Source of the DNA: Deltaproteobacteria bacterium
GTDB taxonomy: Bacteria > Desulfobacterota > Desulfuromonadia > Geobacterales > Geobacteraceae
NCBI GenBank assembly: GCA_009668975.1
Contig: SBEG01000001.1
Coordinates: 248,001 to 312,000 of the forward strand
Length of the DNA: 64,000 bases
Reading direction: 5' to 3'
Shown: positions 1 to 8,312 of the stretch, piece after piece
How positions within the stretch are numbered: the stretch's first letter is position 1
Layout of the letters: each line of letters starts with the position of its first letter
Notes under the pieces: model-generated
Database searches by the model: none
The model's input: the letters and a program-made list of their open reading frames with translations, nothing else
Told to the model about the DNA's origin: nothing
Translations under genes and position numbers: made by a program

Positions 1-1
1 T

Positions 2-115
2 AATAACCTGCAACCCTATGGATACTTTTTCGTCGGGCAGTCCGAATCACTCCACGGGGTGAGTGATAAATTCAAAACAGTCCACTTCCCCGGCGGCTTC
101 GCCTACAAAAAGTAG
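2..115 (+). CDS. cheR: Chemotaxis methyltransferase CheR, C-terminal end (partial)
   Basis: The window opens inside a reading frame whose last 37 residues contain the run PYGYFFVGQSESL, typical of the end of CheR-type methyltransferases (the Y-F-x-G-x-S-E motif lies at the end of the SAM-binding fold). CheR methylates glutamates on chemoreceptors using S-adenosylmethionine. The frame stops at TAG 113-115. A receptor methylesterase gene, cheB, lies 1.1 kb downstream on the same strand, which supports the call. The start lies outside the window. Only a short stretch is visible, so the identification rests on the motif and the neighbourhood. Confidence 0.75.
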   Translation, partial: NNLQPYGYFFVGQSESLHGVSDKFKTVHFPGGFAYKK

Positions 116-133
116 CGATAGAGGAGAATACCT

Positions 134-1033
134 GTGGAAATCAACGGCAAGATGTCAAAAGCGCAAAATCTGGTAAAAGGTATTCACGAACTCCCGACAA
201 TTCCCGAGATTGCCACGAAGGTTCTGGATATGTTCGACAAACCGAATGTCGAATTGGAAGAACTAGCCGAGACGATCCTTGTTGACCAGGTAATGGCGTC
301 AAGGGTGATCAAGATTGTCAATTCGCCCTTTTTCAAACCGATGCACGAAATCAAGTCCTTGAAAAGAGCCCTGATTTATCTTGGCTTTCGCCAGATTCGG
401 CACATCGCCCTCACCTGCTCAATTATCGAAGCTTTCGAAGGCAAAACCGGTGTCTTCGATGTCAAGACCTTCTGGGAACATTCATTCGGTGTCGGCGTTG
501 TGGCAAAGATCATTGCCCAGCGCATCCGCTACCCTGAAATCGAAAAAGCCTACATCGTAGGAATCGTTCATGATATCGGAGAAGTATTCCTCAGCTATCA
601 CATGAAAGATGGTTTTCAGCAGGTGGTTGACGAACTCAAGGGCACCAACCAGAGCTTTGTCGCGGCGGAGGAAAAACTGCTTGGCACGACCCATTGCGAA
701 GTCGGCTATTGCCTGGCGAAAAACTGGAATTTCCCGGCTGAGTATTGCGATGTAATTGCGCATCACCATGCACCGGCCAATGCCACCAACGACCCCACCC
801 TTTCAGCGATCGTCAACCTAGCGGATCTTTTCTGCTCCGTTCGGCACCTGGATTACGGCGGCCGCGAATGGATCAGCTTCAACCTGGCGGAAGAACCGGC
901 CTGGCAAATACTCAAAGACTTCGCCCCGAACTTCGTTGATCTGGATGTGGAGCGTTTCTGTTACGAACTTGATGAACGGGTTCCTGAGGTTCAGGATCTC
1001 GTCGATTCGCTTTTCGAGGGAATGATAAAATAG
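134..1033 (+). CDS. HDOD domain protein
   Basis: A 299-residue protein with one HDOD domain over roughly residues 15-215, an output or scaffold relative of HD phosphohydrolases. The N-terminal run ELPTIPEIATKVL and the GIVHDIGEV segment are hallmarks; the full set of metal-binding HD residues is not evident, as usual for HDOD. The start is GTG 134, eight bases after a GAGGAG ribosome site at 121-126. It sits between cheR and cheB and resembles the HDOD protein downstream of cheB, so the two probably arose by duplication. HDOD proteins near che genes are linked to signalling and motility control; the exact role here is unknown. Confidence 0.85.
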   Translation: MEINGKMSKAQNLVKGIHELPTIPEIATKVLDMFDKPNVELEELAETILVDQVMASRVIKIVNSPFFKPMHEIKSLKRALIYLGFRQIRHIALTCSIIEAFEGKTGVFDVKTFWEHSFGVGVVAKIIAQRIRYPEIEKAYIVGIVHDIGEVFLSYHMKDGFQQVVDELKGTNQSFVAAEEKLLGTTHCEVGYCLAKNWNFPAEYCDVIAHHHAPANATNDPTLSAIVNLADLFCSVRHLDYGGREWISFNLAEEPAWQILKDFAPNFVDLDVERFCYELDERVPEVQDLVDSLFEGMIK

Positions 1034-1208
1034 TTTCCATCCGGAAACGGTCCTTTTTCGCCCTGACAGCGTCAATCAGCAGTCTTGTTTGTGCGACGTA
1101 CAGTAGTACGTCTCCGCACAATCCTTTGATTTCCTTGTCAGGACAAAAAATTCCTCGTTTCCGAATTGGAAACCGTTAGTTTCACATCCGGAGTTTCCGG
1201 ATGGAAAC
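1033..1208. repeat. Nested palindromic repeat (MITE-like) between HDOD gene and cheB
   Basis: The gap carries GTTTCCatccGGAAAC (1033-1048), GTTTCCgaattGGAAAC (1157-1173) and GTTTCCggatGGAAAC (1193-1208). Inside the first two lies a second inverted pair, TTTTTCGCCCTGACA (1053-1067) against TTGTCAGGACAAAAA (1134-1148), and at the centre a hairpin in which TTTGTGCG (1088-1095) faces CGCACAA (1115-1121). The whole block can fold as a long cruciform. The layout suggests a non-autonomous repeat that inserted at the stop codon of the upstream gene. No transposase is present. Confidence 0.6.
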
Positions 1209-1224
1209 TAAATAGAGAGGTTTC

Positions 1225-2307
1225 ATGATTTTGCCAAGACCCAACAAAATCCGTGTTCTGATCGTTGATGACTCGTCCTTCATGCGTATGGTGATTCGCC
1301 GTATCCTGAGCAGTGATCCCGACATCGAAATCACCGGGACGGCCAATGACGGAGCCGATGGTGTCAAAAAGGCCCTGGAACTCAAACCTGACCTGATCAC
1401 CATGGATGTGGAAATGCCGGTTATGGACGGTATTGCCGCGTTAAAGCAGATCATGGCCAAGGAGCCCACGCGGGTCATCATGGTCTCCACTCTCACCAAT
1501 GAAGGTGCAACCGCAACCTTTGACGCCCTGGAAGCTGGCGCAGTCGATTATGTCCCGAAAAACATCACCGATTCTCCGGCGGCCCAGGCGATCTTCCGCG
1601 ACGAGCTTTTACGAAAAGTAAAGGCGGCCGTCCGCTCCAGCGGTAACCGCAAGCCCGTTCTCACCGGGAAGCAGACTTCGGTCGTCAGACGCGTTACGGA
1701 AACCAGACTGCCGAAGATACGCGTAAACTATGTGGCTATCGGCGCATCCACCGGCGGACCGGTAGCGCTTCAGGAGGTACTTTCCCGGATTCCCGTCAAT
1801 TTTCCGTACGGGATCATGGTGGTCATCCACATGCCGAAGGCCTTTACCGGACCGTATGCCGAAAGGCTCAACGCCAAGTGCTCGCTTACGATCAAGGAGG
1901 CGGCCGAAGGGGATATGCTCAAACCCGGCACCGCGCTGATCGCTCCTGGCGGCGCCCACACCCTCATCACCCGCCGCGCCGGAGGTCTCTATGTGCACCA
2001 GTCGCCTACCAGCGAGTATCCGAAGAATACCTACGTCCCCGCTGTTGACCTGATGATGACCTCTCTGGCGGATGCCTGCGGCGGGGCCATGCTCGGTGTT
2101 ATCCTTACCGGCATGGGTAATGACGGCTTCAAGGGGATGCAGCACCTGAAAAGCAAGGGCGGCATAACCCTGGTACAGGACGAAGCAAGCTCCACCATCT
2201 ATGGGATGCCGAGAGCCTGTGTCGACGGCGGGGTCGCGGATGTGGTCCTGCCCCTAGACCAGATCGGTTTCGAAATTTCCAAGGTGGCGGAAAACGGCAG
2301 ACGCTGA
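1225..2307 (+). CDS. cheB: Chemotaxis response regulator protein-glutamate methylesterase CheB
   Basis: Removes methyl groups from chemoreceptors and can deamidate receptor glutamines. The 360-residue protein has a receiver domain (about 10-125) with acidic pair D15-D16, phospho-acceptor D61 (MDVEMPVMDG) and K112 (VPKN), a linker, then the methylesterase domain (about 165-355). The catalytic triad is visible: S175 in GASTGGP, H202 in VIHMPK and D300 in MGNDG. Length matches the family. AGAGAGG at 1213-1219 precedes ATG 1225. It lies downstream of cheR and between two HDOD genes. Confidence 0.95.
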   Translation: MILPRPNKIRVLIVDDSSFMRMVIRRILSSDPDIEITGTANDGADGVKKALELKPDLITMDVEMPVMDGIAALKQIMAKEPTRVIMVSTLTNEGATATFDALEAGAVDYVPKNITDSPAAQAIFRDELLRKVKAAVRSSGNRKPVLTGKQTSVVRRVTETRLPKIRVNYVAIGASTGGPVALQEVLSRIPVNFPYGIMVVIHMPKAFTGPYAERLNAKCSLTIKEAAEGDMLKPGTALIAPGGAHTLITRRAGGLYVHQSPTSEYPKNTYVPAVDLMMTSLADACGGAMLGVILTGMGNDGFKGMQHLKSKGGITLVQDEASSTIYGMPRACVDGGVADVVLPLDQIGFEISKVAENGRR

Positions 2308-2507
2308 CAAGGTCAGCAGGCACGATGATCCATAGCTCTGCGCCGGCATTCTCTTCCTGTGATGCGCCCCCTCTTACATCACGGGCAGAACTGCCCCTTC
2401 CCGCCGTATCCCCACGTGAACCTCAATCTCACATCTTGACAGAAAACGATATCAGTCGTACTTTACACGGGAAACTTACTGAACACCCCAGAGAAAGAGC
2501 TACTGCT

Positions 2508-3365
2508 ATGAATACCGAACTGGAAAACACCATCATGTCGGCCGGTGACCTGCCGACCATCCCGATTGTTGCGACAAAGGTCATGAAACTCATTGAAAGT
2601 GACCGGGCAACGGCAGAGGAGCTGTCCAAGGTCGTTTCTTCCGACCCGGCAGTCGCAGCCCGGGTACTGAAGATCTCCAATTCCTCCTTTTACGGCCGCC
2701 AGGGCAAGATACAGAACCTTTCAGCGGCCATCGTTCTGCTCGGCTACACCACCCTGAAAAGCATTGTCGTGACCGCTTCCGTGCGGCAGGTGTACCAGCC
2801 CTTCGGCTTGACGGAAAAGATGCTCTGGGAGCACTCCTTCGGGGCCGGACTGGCAGCCCGGATAATTGCCAAGGCCATCGGTGGAGTAGACCAGGAGGAA
2901 GCATTTCTCGCCGGACTGTTTCATGACATCGGCAAGGTCATCATGAACAGCCAGGATCCCGCAAAATTCCAGATGGTTATGGAACGCTGCTATAACGAGG
3001 AAATCCGTTTCAACGAGGCGGAACGAAGCTTCTACTCGTTCACCCACGAAGAAGCGGGCGCGCTCGTTATCAAAAAATGGAACTTTCCCGACACTCTGAC
3101 CCAGTCCGTGCAGCAGCATCATGCCTTTGCCTTCTCCGACCTCAGCGACATTGCCCCGCTCCATTTGACCTCGGTCGTCAATCTGGCGGATCTGTTCTGC
3201 CTCAGACTCGGTATCGGACAGCGCTACCCCTTGGAAGAGCTTTCGCTTACCAGCACCAAGGCAGCAGGCTTCCTTGGGCTGGATGAAGAAAAGCTGGAAG
3301 CCCTTCTGGAAGAATTCACCGAAGCGTACGAAAACGATAAGAGTTTTCTCTCCGCGGCAGGGTAA
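2508..3365 (+). CDS. HDOD domain protein
   Basis: A 285-residue HDOD protein, paralogous to the one upstream: both start with a LPTIP..ATKVM/L segment and keep an HDIG-like element (GLFHDIGKV here). The open frame extends back to 2325, but the first 61 residues are low-complexity and unlike the family, while ATG 2508 gives the standard N-terminus after a purine-rich GAGAAAGAG, so I take 2508. It closes the che-associated group and is followed by a bidirectional terminator. It probably acts as a signalling scaffold; no catalytic function can be claimed. Confidence 0.85.
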   Translation: MNTELENTIMSAGDLPTIPIVATKVMKLIESDRATAEELSKVVSSDPAVAARVLKISNSSFYGRQGKIQNLSAAIVLLGYTTLKSIVVTASVRQVYQPFGLTEKMLWEHSFGAGLAARIIAKAIGGVDQEEAFLAGLFHDIGKVIMNSQDPAKFQMVMERCYNEEIRFNEAERSFYSFTHEEAGALVIKKWNFPDTLTQSVQQHHAFAFSDLSDIAPLHLTSVVNLADLFCLRLGIGQRYPLEELSLTSTKAAGFLGLDEEKLEALLEEFTEAYENDKSFLSAAG

Positions 3366-3389
3366 ACGGTTTACTCTCGCATCAGCTAC

Positions 3390-3420
3390 AAAAAAAGGGT
3401 CCTGCAGGGACCCTTTTTTA
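3390..3420. terminator. Bidirectional rho-independent terminator
   Basis: AAAAAAAGGGTCC-TGCA-GGACCCTTTTTT forms a GC stem flanked by A and T runs. It lies between the convergent HDOD and GGDEF genes and can serve both strands. Confidence 0.85.
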
Positions 3421-3442
3421 TGACTCACTAAAGATTTCTGCG

Positions 3443-4588
3443 CTATTTTATTCTGACAATCTGGGCATCTTTCGTTTCCGGATTCGGCCGCTCACTATTT
3501 TCAGTCAAACCGGTGCCTTTGGAATAGACACAGACCCTGTTCTTGCCTTGCCTTTTCGCCTCGTACAAAGCCTGGTCGGCCCGTACTGCCAGCTCTTTCA
3601 TGGTACAGAGATTTTTTTCAGACCGATGGGCGACCCCGATACTGGCCGACATCCTGATCTGCCGTCCGTTATAGGTCACCAGATTTTTTGCCAGATTGAC
3701 CCTGATTCTTTCGGCGACCTCCAAGCCGCCCAGGGGAGAAACCGCAGAAAGCAGAGCGGAAAATTCTTCCCCTCCGCTGCGCACAACCAGATCGGATCCA
3801 CGGGTACACTCCCGGAGAACGCGCGCCACCGTCTGCAAGACCAGGTCACCGGCCGGGTGCCCGTAGGTATCATTGATCAGCTTGAAATTGTCCAGATCAA
3901 TGACCAGGAGCGACAACGGCGACACCTGTCTTTTACACCCTTCCATCTCAAGCATTTCCTCAAGAACGCGGCGGTTGAAGAGTCCGGTAAGTCCATCCCG
4001 CATGGACAGCTCTTTCACCTTTCCGTACTCGAGAGAATTGCGCAGCGCAGTAGCAAAGGTTTCCATCAGCCCCTGAAGCATTTCGTCGGAAAAATGATTG
4101 ATAAAATTGAACTCGGAATAGATCGTAATGCTGCCCAGGTTCAGGGGAATTTCGAGGTAGTTGGTATTGCCGAAAACCAGGCTTCCTTCCGGCCCGTCAA
4201 GACCGAGGATCCGGTACCCCTTCACGTCATGGGCGCGCAGTCCCACATAATTTCGCAGAATAGCGGCAAGGTCCTCCGGAGCATTCTCGATATCGCGGGG
4301 TGAATACGCCATGATCCTTTCCTCGGCGCCGCTGGTCAGAGTCACGACCATCAGGTTATAACGGAAGTACTCATATATCTTCCGGGCAGCAACTTCCAAA
4401 ACCTCTTCGGTAATCAGCGAAGTCGTCACGGAGCGGAAGAAATCAGCCATGAAAGACATTTCCTGCAAATTTCTGCGGGTGCCGATGACGTCACACACAT
4501 TGTTCACCAGCATTGCCAATCTACCGCCCGGCTGGCGATATTCTGAAGCGTCACTCAAAGTGTTCAGCGTATTACCGCTACTATTCAT
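3443..4588 (-). CDS. GGDEF diguanylate cyclase
   Basis: Makes cyclic di-GMP from two GTP. The C-terminal half (about residues 205-365) is a GGDEF domain with the active-site signature GGEEF, and an RGSD motif five residues before it, the classic inhibitory I-site. The first 200 residues form an unassigned sensory region, possibly GAF-like, with no obvious membrane segment. An in-frame ATG lies 18 bases upstream (4606), but GGAGGGG sits inside that extension at the right distance from ATG 4588, which I prefer. It follows the 63-residue gene and shares its candidate sigma-28 promoter, so c-di-GMP synthesis may be timed with late flagellar expression. Confidence 0.85.
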   Translation of the reverse strand: MNSSGNTLNTLSDASEYRQPGGRLAMLVNNVCDVIGTRRNLQEMSFMADFFRSVTTSLITEEVLEVAARKIYEYFRYNLMVVTLTSGAEERIMAYSPRDIENAPEDLAAILRNYVGLRAHDVKGYRILGLDGPEGSLVFGNTNYLEIPLNLGSITIYSEFNFINHFSDEMLQGLMETFATALRNSLEYGKVKELSMRDGLTGLFNRRVLEEMLEMEGCKRQVSPLSLLVIDLDNFKLINDTYGHPAGDLVLQTVARVLRECTRGSDLVVRSGGEEFSALLSAVSPLGGLEVAERIRVNLAKNLVTYNGRQIRMSASIGVAHRSEKNLCTMKELAVRADQALYEAKRQGKNRVCVYSKGTGLTENSERPNPETKDAQIVRIK

Positions 4589-4612
4589 AACAATTTTCCC
4601 CTCCATGAGGAT

Positions 4613-4804
4613 CTACTCGTCTTCACCGTTATCCGATTCTTCGTCATTTGAAGAGAAGCGTCGCCGTGCCTCCGCGGATATCGTCACGGTGTCATGATCA
4701 GTCTCGTGACGAAAGCGTTTGGCTCCACGCTTATCCTTTGCAGAACCGGTGCCGCCGGACGTAGCAGACGGCAGTTCGGAAATTCTGGCAATACTGTCAG
4801 TCAC
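4613..4804 (-). CDS. Small hydrophilic protein co-transcribed with GGDEF gene
   Basis: A 63-residue, charged, acidic-tailed protein of no family I recognise. Its central DTVTISAEARRR resembles short DxVxIS motifs seen in small flagellum-associated proteins and FlgM-like N-termini, but this is only a resemblance. The start is GTG 4804 with GGAGGG at good spacing, and a candidate sigma-28 promoter 46 bases upstream, which argues that it is real. The GGDEF gene begins 24 bases after it. Function unknown; it could be a regulator or partner of the cyclase. Confidence 0.6.
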   Translation of the reverse strand: MTDSIARISELPSATSGGTGSAKDKRGAKRFRHETDHDTVTISAEARRRFSSNDEESDNGEDE

Positions 4805-4849
4805 CGTAAAACCCTCCGACCCGCAATAAACAACAGCTTCTACAAGGAT

Positions 4850-4876
4850 ATATCGTCAGCAGTGGATAAAGCTTTA
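4850..4876 (-). promoter_or_regulatory. Candidate sigma-28 (FliA) promoter
   Basis: On the minus strand TAAA, a 15-base spacer, then GACGATAT. The sigma-28 consensus is TAAA-N15-GCCGATAA, so the -35 and spacing are exact and six of eight -10 bases match. It lies 46 bases before the GTG of the 63-residue gene. Weaker than the two other sigma-28 sites in the window. Confidence 0.55.
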
Positions 4877-5109
4877 ATGAAAATATCGGCCCGATGGGTC
4901 AGGAAATAATACTTCTCCGGTTTCCTGAAGAAAATCAGGTCGTCTTTCCTGACGCTTTTTTTCAAAATTTTGACAACAGCACAAATAAAGTGATCACAAA
5001 TGCGTAACGCAAGGAAATGTATCTACTAATTCTTGATGAAATACTCAAGTTCTTGCTCGATATACCGATACATCTATCAGGCAGATGTTGGTCTGAGAAG
5101 GAAGCAGAA

Positions 5110-5125
5110 CGGCACGACTCCTGCT
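5110..5125 (+). promoter_or_regulatory. Candidate sigma-54 promoter for TPR gene
   Basis: CGGCACGACTCCTGCT fits TGGCACG-N4-TTGCT with the required GG-N10-GC spacing, 56 bases before the ATG of the TPR gene. The rest of the 376-base divergent gap (4805-5180) holds only this site and the sigma-28 site on the other strand. Confidence 0.65.
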
Positions 5126-5180
5126 GTATTTGAACAGGAAAAAGTACCGCACCACAAAATGACCTGCCGGGAGCCTGAAC

Positions 5181-6356
5181 ATGTCATCATTACCATCATC
5201 GGAAAAAATGTTTTCCGCTCTGACGTCCCAAATCGGCCTCAAAATGCAAATGTCCACTACCATGCTTTCCAGTGGCCTCTCTCTCTACCAGAAAGGAAAG
5301 ACCGACAAAGCGGTTGCCGCCTTCAAACAGGCTACCGCCTATGCACCTGACAATGTTGACGCTTACAATTACCTGGCGAAGGCCTACCTGAAACAGGGAA
5401 AAAGTACCGAGGCCATCAATGCCTATAAAATTTCCCTTTCCTTAGACCGCTCACAAAGCGAAATACACACCGAACTCGGCAATGTCTATTTTTCAGAAAA
5501 ACGCTACTCTGAAGCGGAAGCGTCCTTCAAGACCGCGGCTCAATTCGACCCGGCCGACAACCTGGCCCCCTATACCCTTGGCCAGCTCTACTTGCAAACG
5601 GAGCGCTATTCGGAAGCTGAAAATCAGTTTAAAAAAGTTATCCGCATGACCCCCAAGGACGGCAACGTCTACTACGCCCTAGGGACGACCTACAATAAAA
5701 TGGAGCGCTTCGACGAAGCGATAGCCGAGCTGGAAAAAGCCGTAAGCTTAAAAAAAGACTTTGCCCTGGCACGTTTTGAACTTGGCACCTCCTATATTGG
5801 ACTTGATCGAAAGGAAGATGCTGAAGGACAGTTAGCAATCTTGAAAGATCTGGATTCGTCATTGTACGCAAACCTCAAACAGAACCTGACCTATCCAAAA
5901 ATATTAGCCTTTAATCCGGCCAATAGCACTTTCAATACGTTCCTTGGCGCCGTAACACCGCTCTCGTTTCTGAGCGCCGATCTCCTCCCCCCCAATTCCA
6001 GTAAAGACTTCACCATGCAGTTCCAGTTCAATTCGGATATGGACGCCTCATCGGTCATGAATATCACCAACTGGTCCATCAGCAAGGCTTCCGGCGGCGA
6101 AGCCGGCCTTTACAATAACGGCGTCACCCTCTATCCGGAAAAAGAAGCTATCATCTCACCTCTCCCGAAAAGCGTCATGTACGACGCCTCCACCTACCAG
6201 GCAACAATCACCTTCACCATTGCCCAGAACCCCTATGGCACTGCGGTTATCGATCCGAAGCACCTGGTTTTCAAGTTCTCCGGCACCGACATCGACGGAA
6301 AGAAGATGGATTCCGCGGCGGATCAGTATAATGGGTTTAAGGGTGGGGTGTTCTGA
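5181..6356 (+). CDS. TPR repeat protein with C-terminal beta-type domain
   Basis: A 391-residue protein with about six tetratricopeptide repeats (residues 25-235) followed by a 150-residue non-TPR domain rich in S, T, F and N, probably beta-structured; it recalls bacterial Ig-like folds but I cannot name a family. There is no signal peptide, so a cytoplasmic place is likely unless it is exported by the flagellar route. The start is ATG 5181 after GGGAGCC. A sigma-54 type promoter lies 56 bases upstream, as for other flagellar operons here, so it is probably part of the flagellar regulon. Its position before the glycosylation island suggests a scaffold or chaperone role, which is inference. 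Confidence 0.75.
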   Translation: MSSLPSSEKMFSALTSQIGLKMQMSTTMLSSGLSLYQKGKTDKAVAAFKQATAYAPDNVDAYNYLAKAYLKQGKSTEAINAYKISLSLDRSQSEIHTELGNVYFSEKRYSEAEASFKTAAQFDPADNLAPYTLGQLYLQTERYSEAENQFKKVIRMTPKDGNVYYALGTTYNKMERFDEAIAELEKAVSLKKDFALARFELGTSYIGLDRKEDAEGQLAILKDLDSSLYANLKQNLTYPKILAFNPANSTFNTFLGAVTPLSFLSADLLPPNSSKDFTMQFQFNSDMDASSVMNITNWSISKASGGEAGLYNNGVTLYPEKEAIISPLPKSVMYDASTYQATITFTIAQNPYGTAVIDPKHLVFKFSGTDIDGKKMDSAADQYNGFKGGVF

Positions 6357-6582
6357 TAAATCAGGAAAAATTTCACCTTGTTTTTGACCTTCATTTCTAT
6401 TGTAATGAGTCATAATGCTAGTGAAACCCTACATCTAGACATGACGCTCTAGTATCAGGAACATTTCCCGCGACAACACCACGAACATCTCAATCATGAC
6501 TCTTTTCGTTCATTTCTTTGACCTTACTACGCTTACTCAAAAAATGTCTCAACATATCGGATAGTTGCAACACAAACCCTGA

Positions 6583-6598
6583 TGGCATCACTGTTGCA
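6583..6598 (+). promoter_or_regulatory. Candidate sigma-54 promoter of the glycosylation island
   Basis: TGGCATCACTGTTGCA matches TGGCAC-N5-TTGCA with one mismatch and exact GG-N10-GC spacing. It is 75 bases before the first island gene. In the 316-base gap 6357-6672 nothing else stands out; I saw no terminator for the upstream TPR gene. Confidence 0.65.
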
Positions 6599-6672
6599 TT
6601 CAAATATCAGAAGCAGATCTGCATCTTCGTCCAACTAACTGTGCGCAGACAAAATTGCTAAGGCGGAGTTCC

Positions 6673-7650
6673 ATGGAAACATTACAGAAGCTAGAATGTG
6701 CTGTAGTTATCAGGTGCTTCAATGAAGCTGAACACATAGAAAAATTACTGAGAGGGATTTTCCATCAGACACTCAAAAAAGTTGAAATAATCCTGGTTGA
6801 TTCAGGGTCTACAGATGAGACCTTAACAATTGCCTCCCGCTACCCTGTCAAAATTATCCATATCCACCCGGAAGATTTTTCTTTTGGCAGAGCACTCAAC
6901 CGCGGATGTGAGGTTGCATCCGCAGATTTCATAGTTCTGGCAAGTGCACATGTATACCCAGTTTATGATGACTGGCTGGAAACACTCCTTTCACATTTCA
7001 TGGATGATCGGGTTGGACTTGTCTATGGCAAACAACGAGGCAACGAACAGACAAAATACTCTGAGTATCAGATCTTTAGACAATGGTTCCCTGACAAGTC
7101 AAACAATCACCAAAGTCACCCCTTCTGCAATAACGCAAATGCCGCCATCAGAAAAAATCTTTGGGAACAGATAGCATACGATGAGAACGTAACGGGTCTT
7201 GAAGACCTTGACTGGGCCAAGCGCATCATGGAGCTACGCTATAAGATAGCGTACTCTGCGGAGGCTGAAATTATCCACCTGCATAATGAATCATATGGCA
7301 GCATTTTCAACCGCTACCGAAGGGAAGCTATCGCCTTGAAACAAATAATTCCGGAAGAAAAATTTACTTTTCCAGATTTCTTGCGGCTCTGTTCAATTAA
7401 CACTTTAAATGACTGGAGGCACGCATGGCATGACCAGGTTTGCTTCCAGGAGTATTTTTCCATACTCGCATTCAGGCTCATGCAATTCTGGGGAACTTAC
7501 CGGGGGTTCTCTCAAAAAGGTCCGATAACCACCCGGTTAAAACAGCGGTTCTACTACCCCCATAACACTCAGCACTCGCGTTACAACTCATCGCGATCCG
7601 ATTCCGCCAGACGCATTGACTATTCCATCCATTTAAAAGAAGAACGTTAA
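6673..7650 (+). CDS. GT2 family glycosyltransferase
   Basis: An inverting glycosyltransferase of family 2, 325 residues, with the nucleotide-binding start (VVIRCFNEAEHIEKLL, then LVDSGSTDET) and a GLEDLDWAKR segment that fits the acceptor/catalytic acid region. The usual DxD is replaced by ASAH, which is unusual. A TTG 18 bases upstream is in frame, but GGCGGAG at 6662-6668 points to ATG 6673. It is the first gene of the island and its stop overlaps the next start (TAATG). Base composition from here to about 10 kb is visibly more AT-rich than the flagellar operons, suggesting transfer. Confidence 0.85.
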   Translation: METLQKLECAVVIRCFNEAEHIEKLLRGIFHQTLKKVEIILVDSGSTDETLTIASRYPVKIIHIHPEDFSFGRALNRGCEVASADFIVLASAHVYPVYDDWLETLLSHFMDDRVGLVYGKQRGNEQTKYSEYQIFRQWFPDKSNNHQSHPFCNNANAAIRKNLWEQIAYDENVTGLEDLDWAKRIMELRYKIAYSAEAEIIHLHNESYGSIFNRYRREAIALKQIIPEEKFTFPDFLRLCSINTLNDWRHAWHDQVCFQEYFSILAFRLMQFWGTYRGFSQKGPITTRLKQRFYYPHNTQHSRYNSSRSDSARRIDYSIHLKEER

Positions 7651-8312
7651 TGAGAGAAATCATCGACATATCTGTCACACTTTCCAACACCATGCCAGTT
7701 TGGCCTGACAGTCCCGGCTTTAAAACCGTCAGGGCGCGTTCCCTGGAAACCGGTGATGCAGTTACCGTGACAAAACTCGAATGTGATGTTCATGTTGGAA
7801 CTCATATCGACTCCCCAAGCCATCATATCAGGAATGGTGCAACAGTCGAACATACCAATCTTGATGTGCTGATAGGCCCGGCCATAGTTGTCCACTTACC
7901 AGAAAGTGGTCATATAACCGCCTCTTCTTTAAAACACCAGGCAATCCCCCCGGATGCCCGCCGACTGCTGCTGCGAACAGGTAATTCAGAATTATGGAAA
8001 AAAAACCAGTTCTCACAAAATTTTCAGGCACTCACTCCGGATGCAGCAGAATGGCTCATCGAGCATGGAATCAAATTGGTCGGCATTGATTATTTGTCAA
8101 TAGAACAATTCGGCAATCAACCAGAAGTACATCTGCTCATGCTCCGCTCCGGGGTTGTCCTGCTAGAAGGACTTGATCTCAGTGCCGTGAGTGCTGGGAG
8201 TTACGAGCTCATTTGTCTACCAATCAAGTTGGCAGGTGCTGAAGCAGCTCCGGCACGTGCGGTATTGCGCCGCTATGCAGAACACACAAAGGAGTGCGGA
8301 CGTGAATTATAA
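7650..8312 (+). CDS. Cyclase family protein (kynurenine formamidase-like)
   Basis: A 220-residue member of the metal-dependent cyclase/arylformamidase family. The metal motif HxGTHxDxPxHH is intact (H48, H52, D54, H58, H59), and GIDYLSIE matches the second conserved block. Relatives hydrolyse or cyclise small amide and ester substrates. Nothing nearby suggests tryptophan breakdown: it is translationally coupled between a glycosyltransferase and a cytidylyltransferase, so it more likely acts on a sugar or acid precursor (deacylation, lactone opening). Substrate unknown. Confidence 0.8.
   Translation: MREIIDISVTLSNTMPVWPDSPGFKTVRARSLETGDAVTVTKLECDVHVGTHIDSPSHHIRNGATVEHTNLDVLIGPAIVVHLPESGHITASSLKHQAIPPDARRLLLRTGNSELWKKNQFSQNFQALTPDAAEWLIEHGIKLVGIDYLSIEQFGNQPEVHLLMLRSGVVLLEGLDLSAVSAGSYELICLPIKLAGAEAAPARAVLRRYAEHTKECGREL

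Noticed and set aside
4805..5180. c-di-GMP riboswitch (GEMM) near the GGDEF gene
   Set aside because: I looked for the conserved core of the aptamer here and before the PilZ and flagellar genes and saw none; only promoter-like motifs are present.
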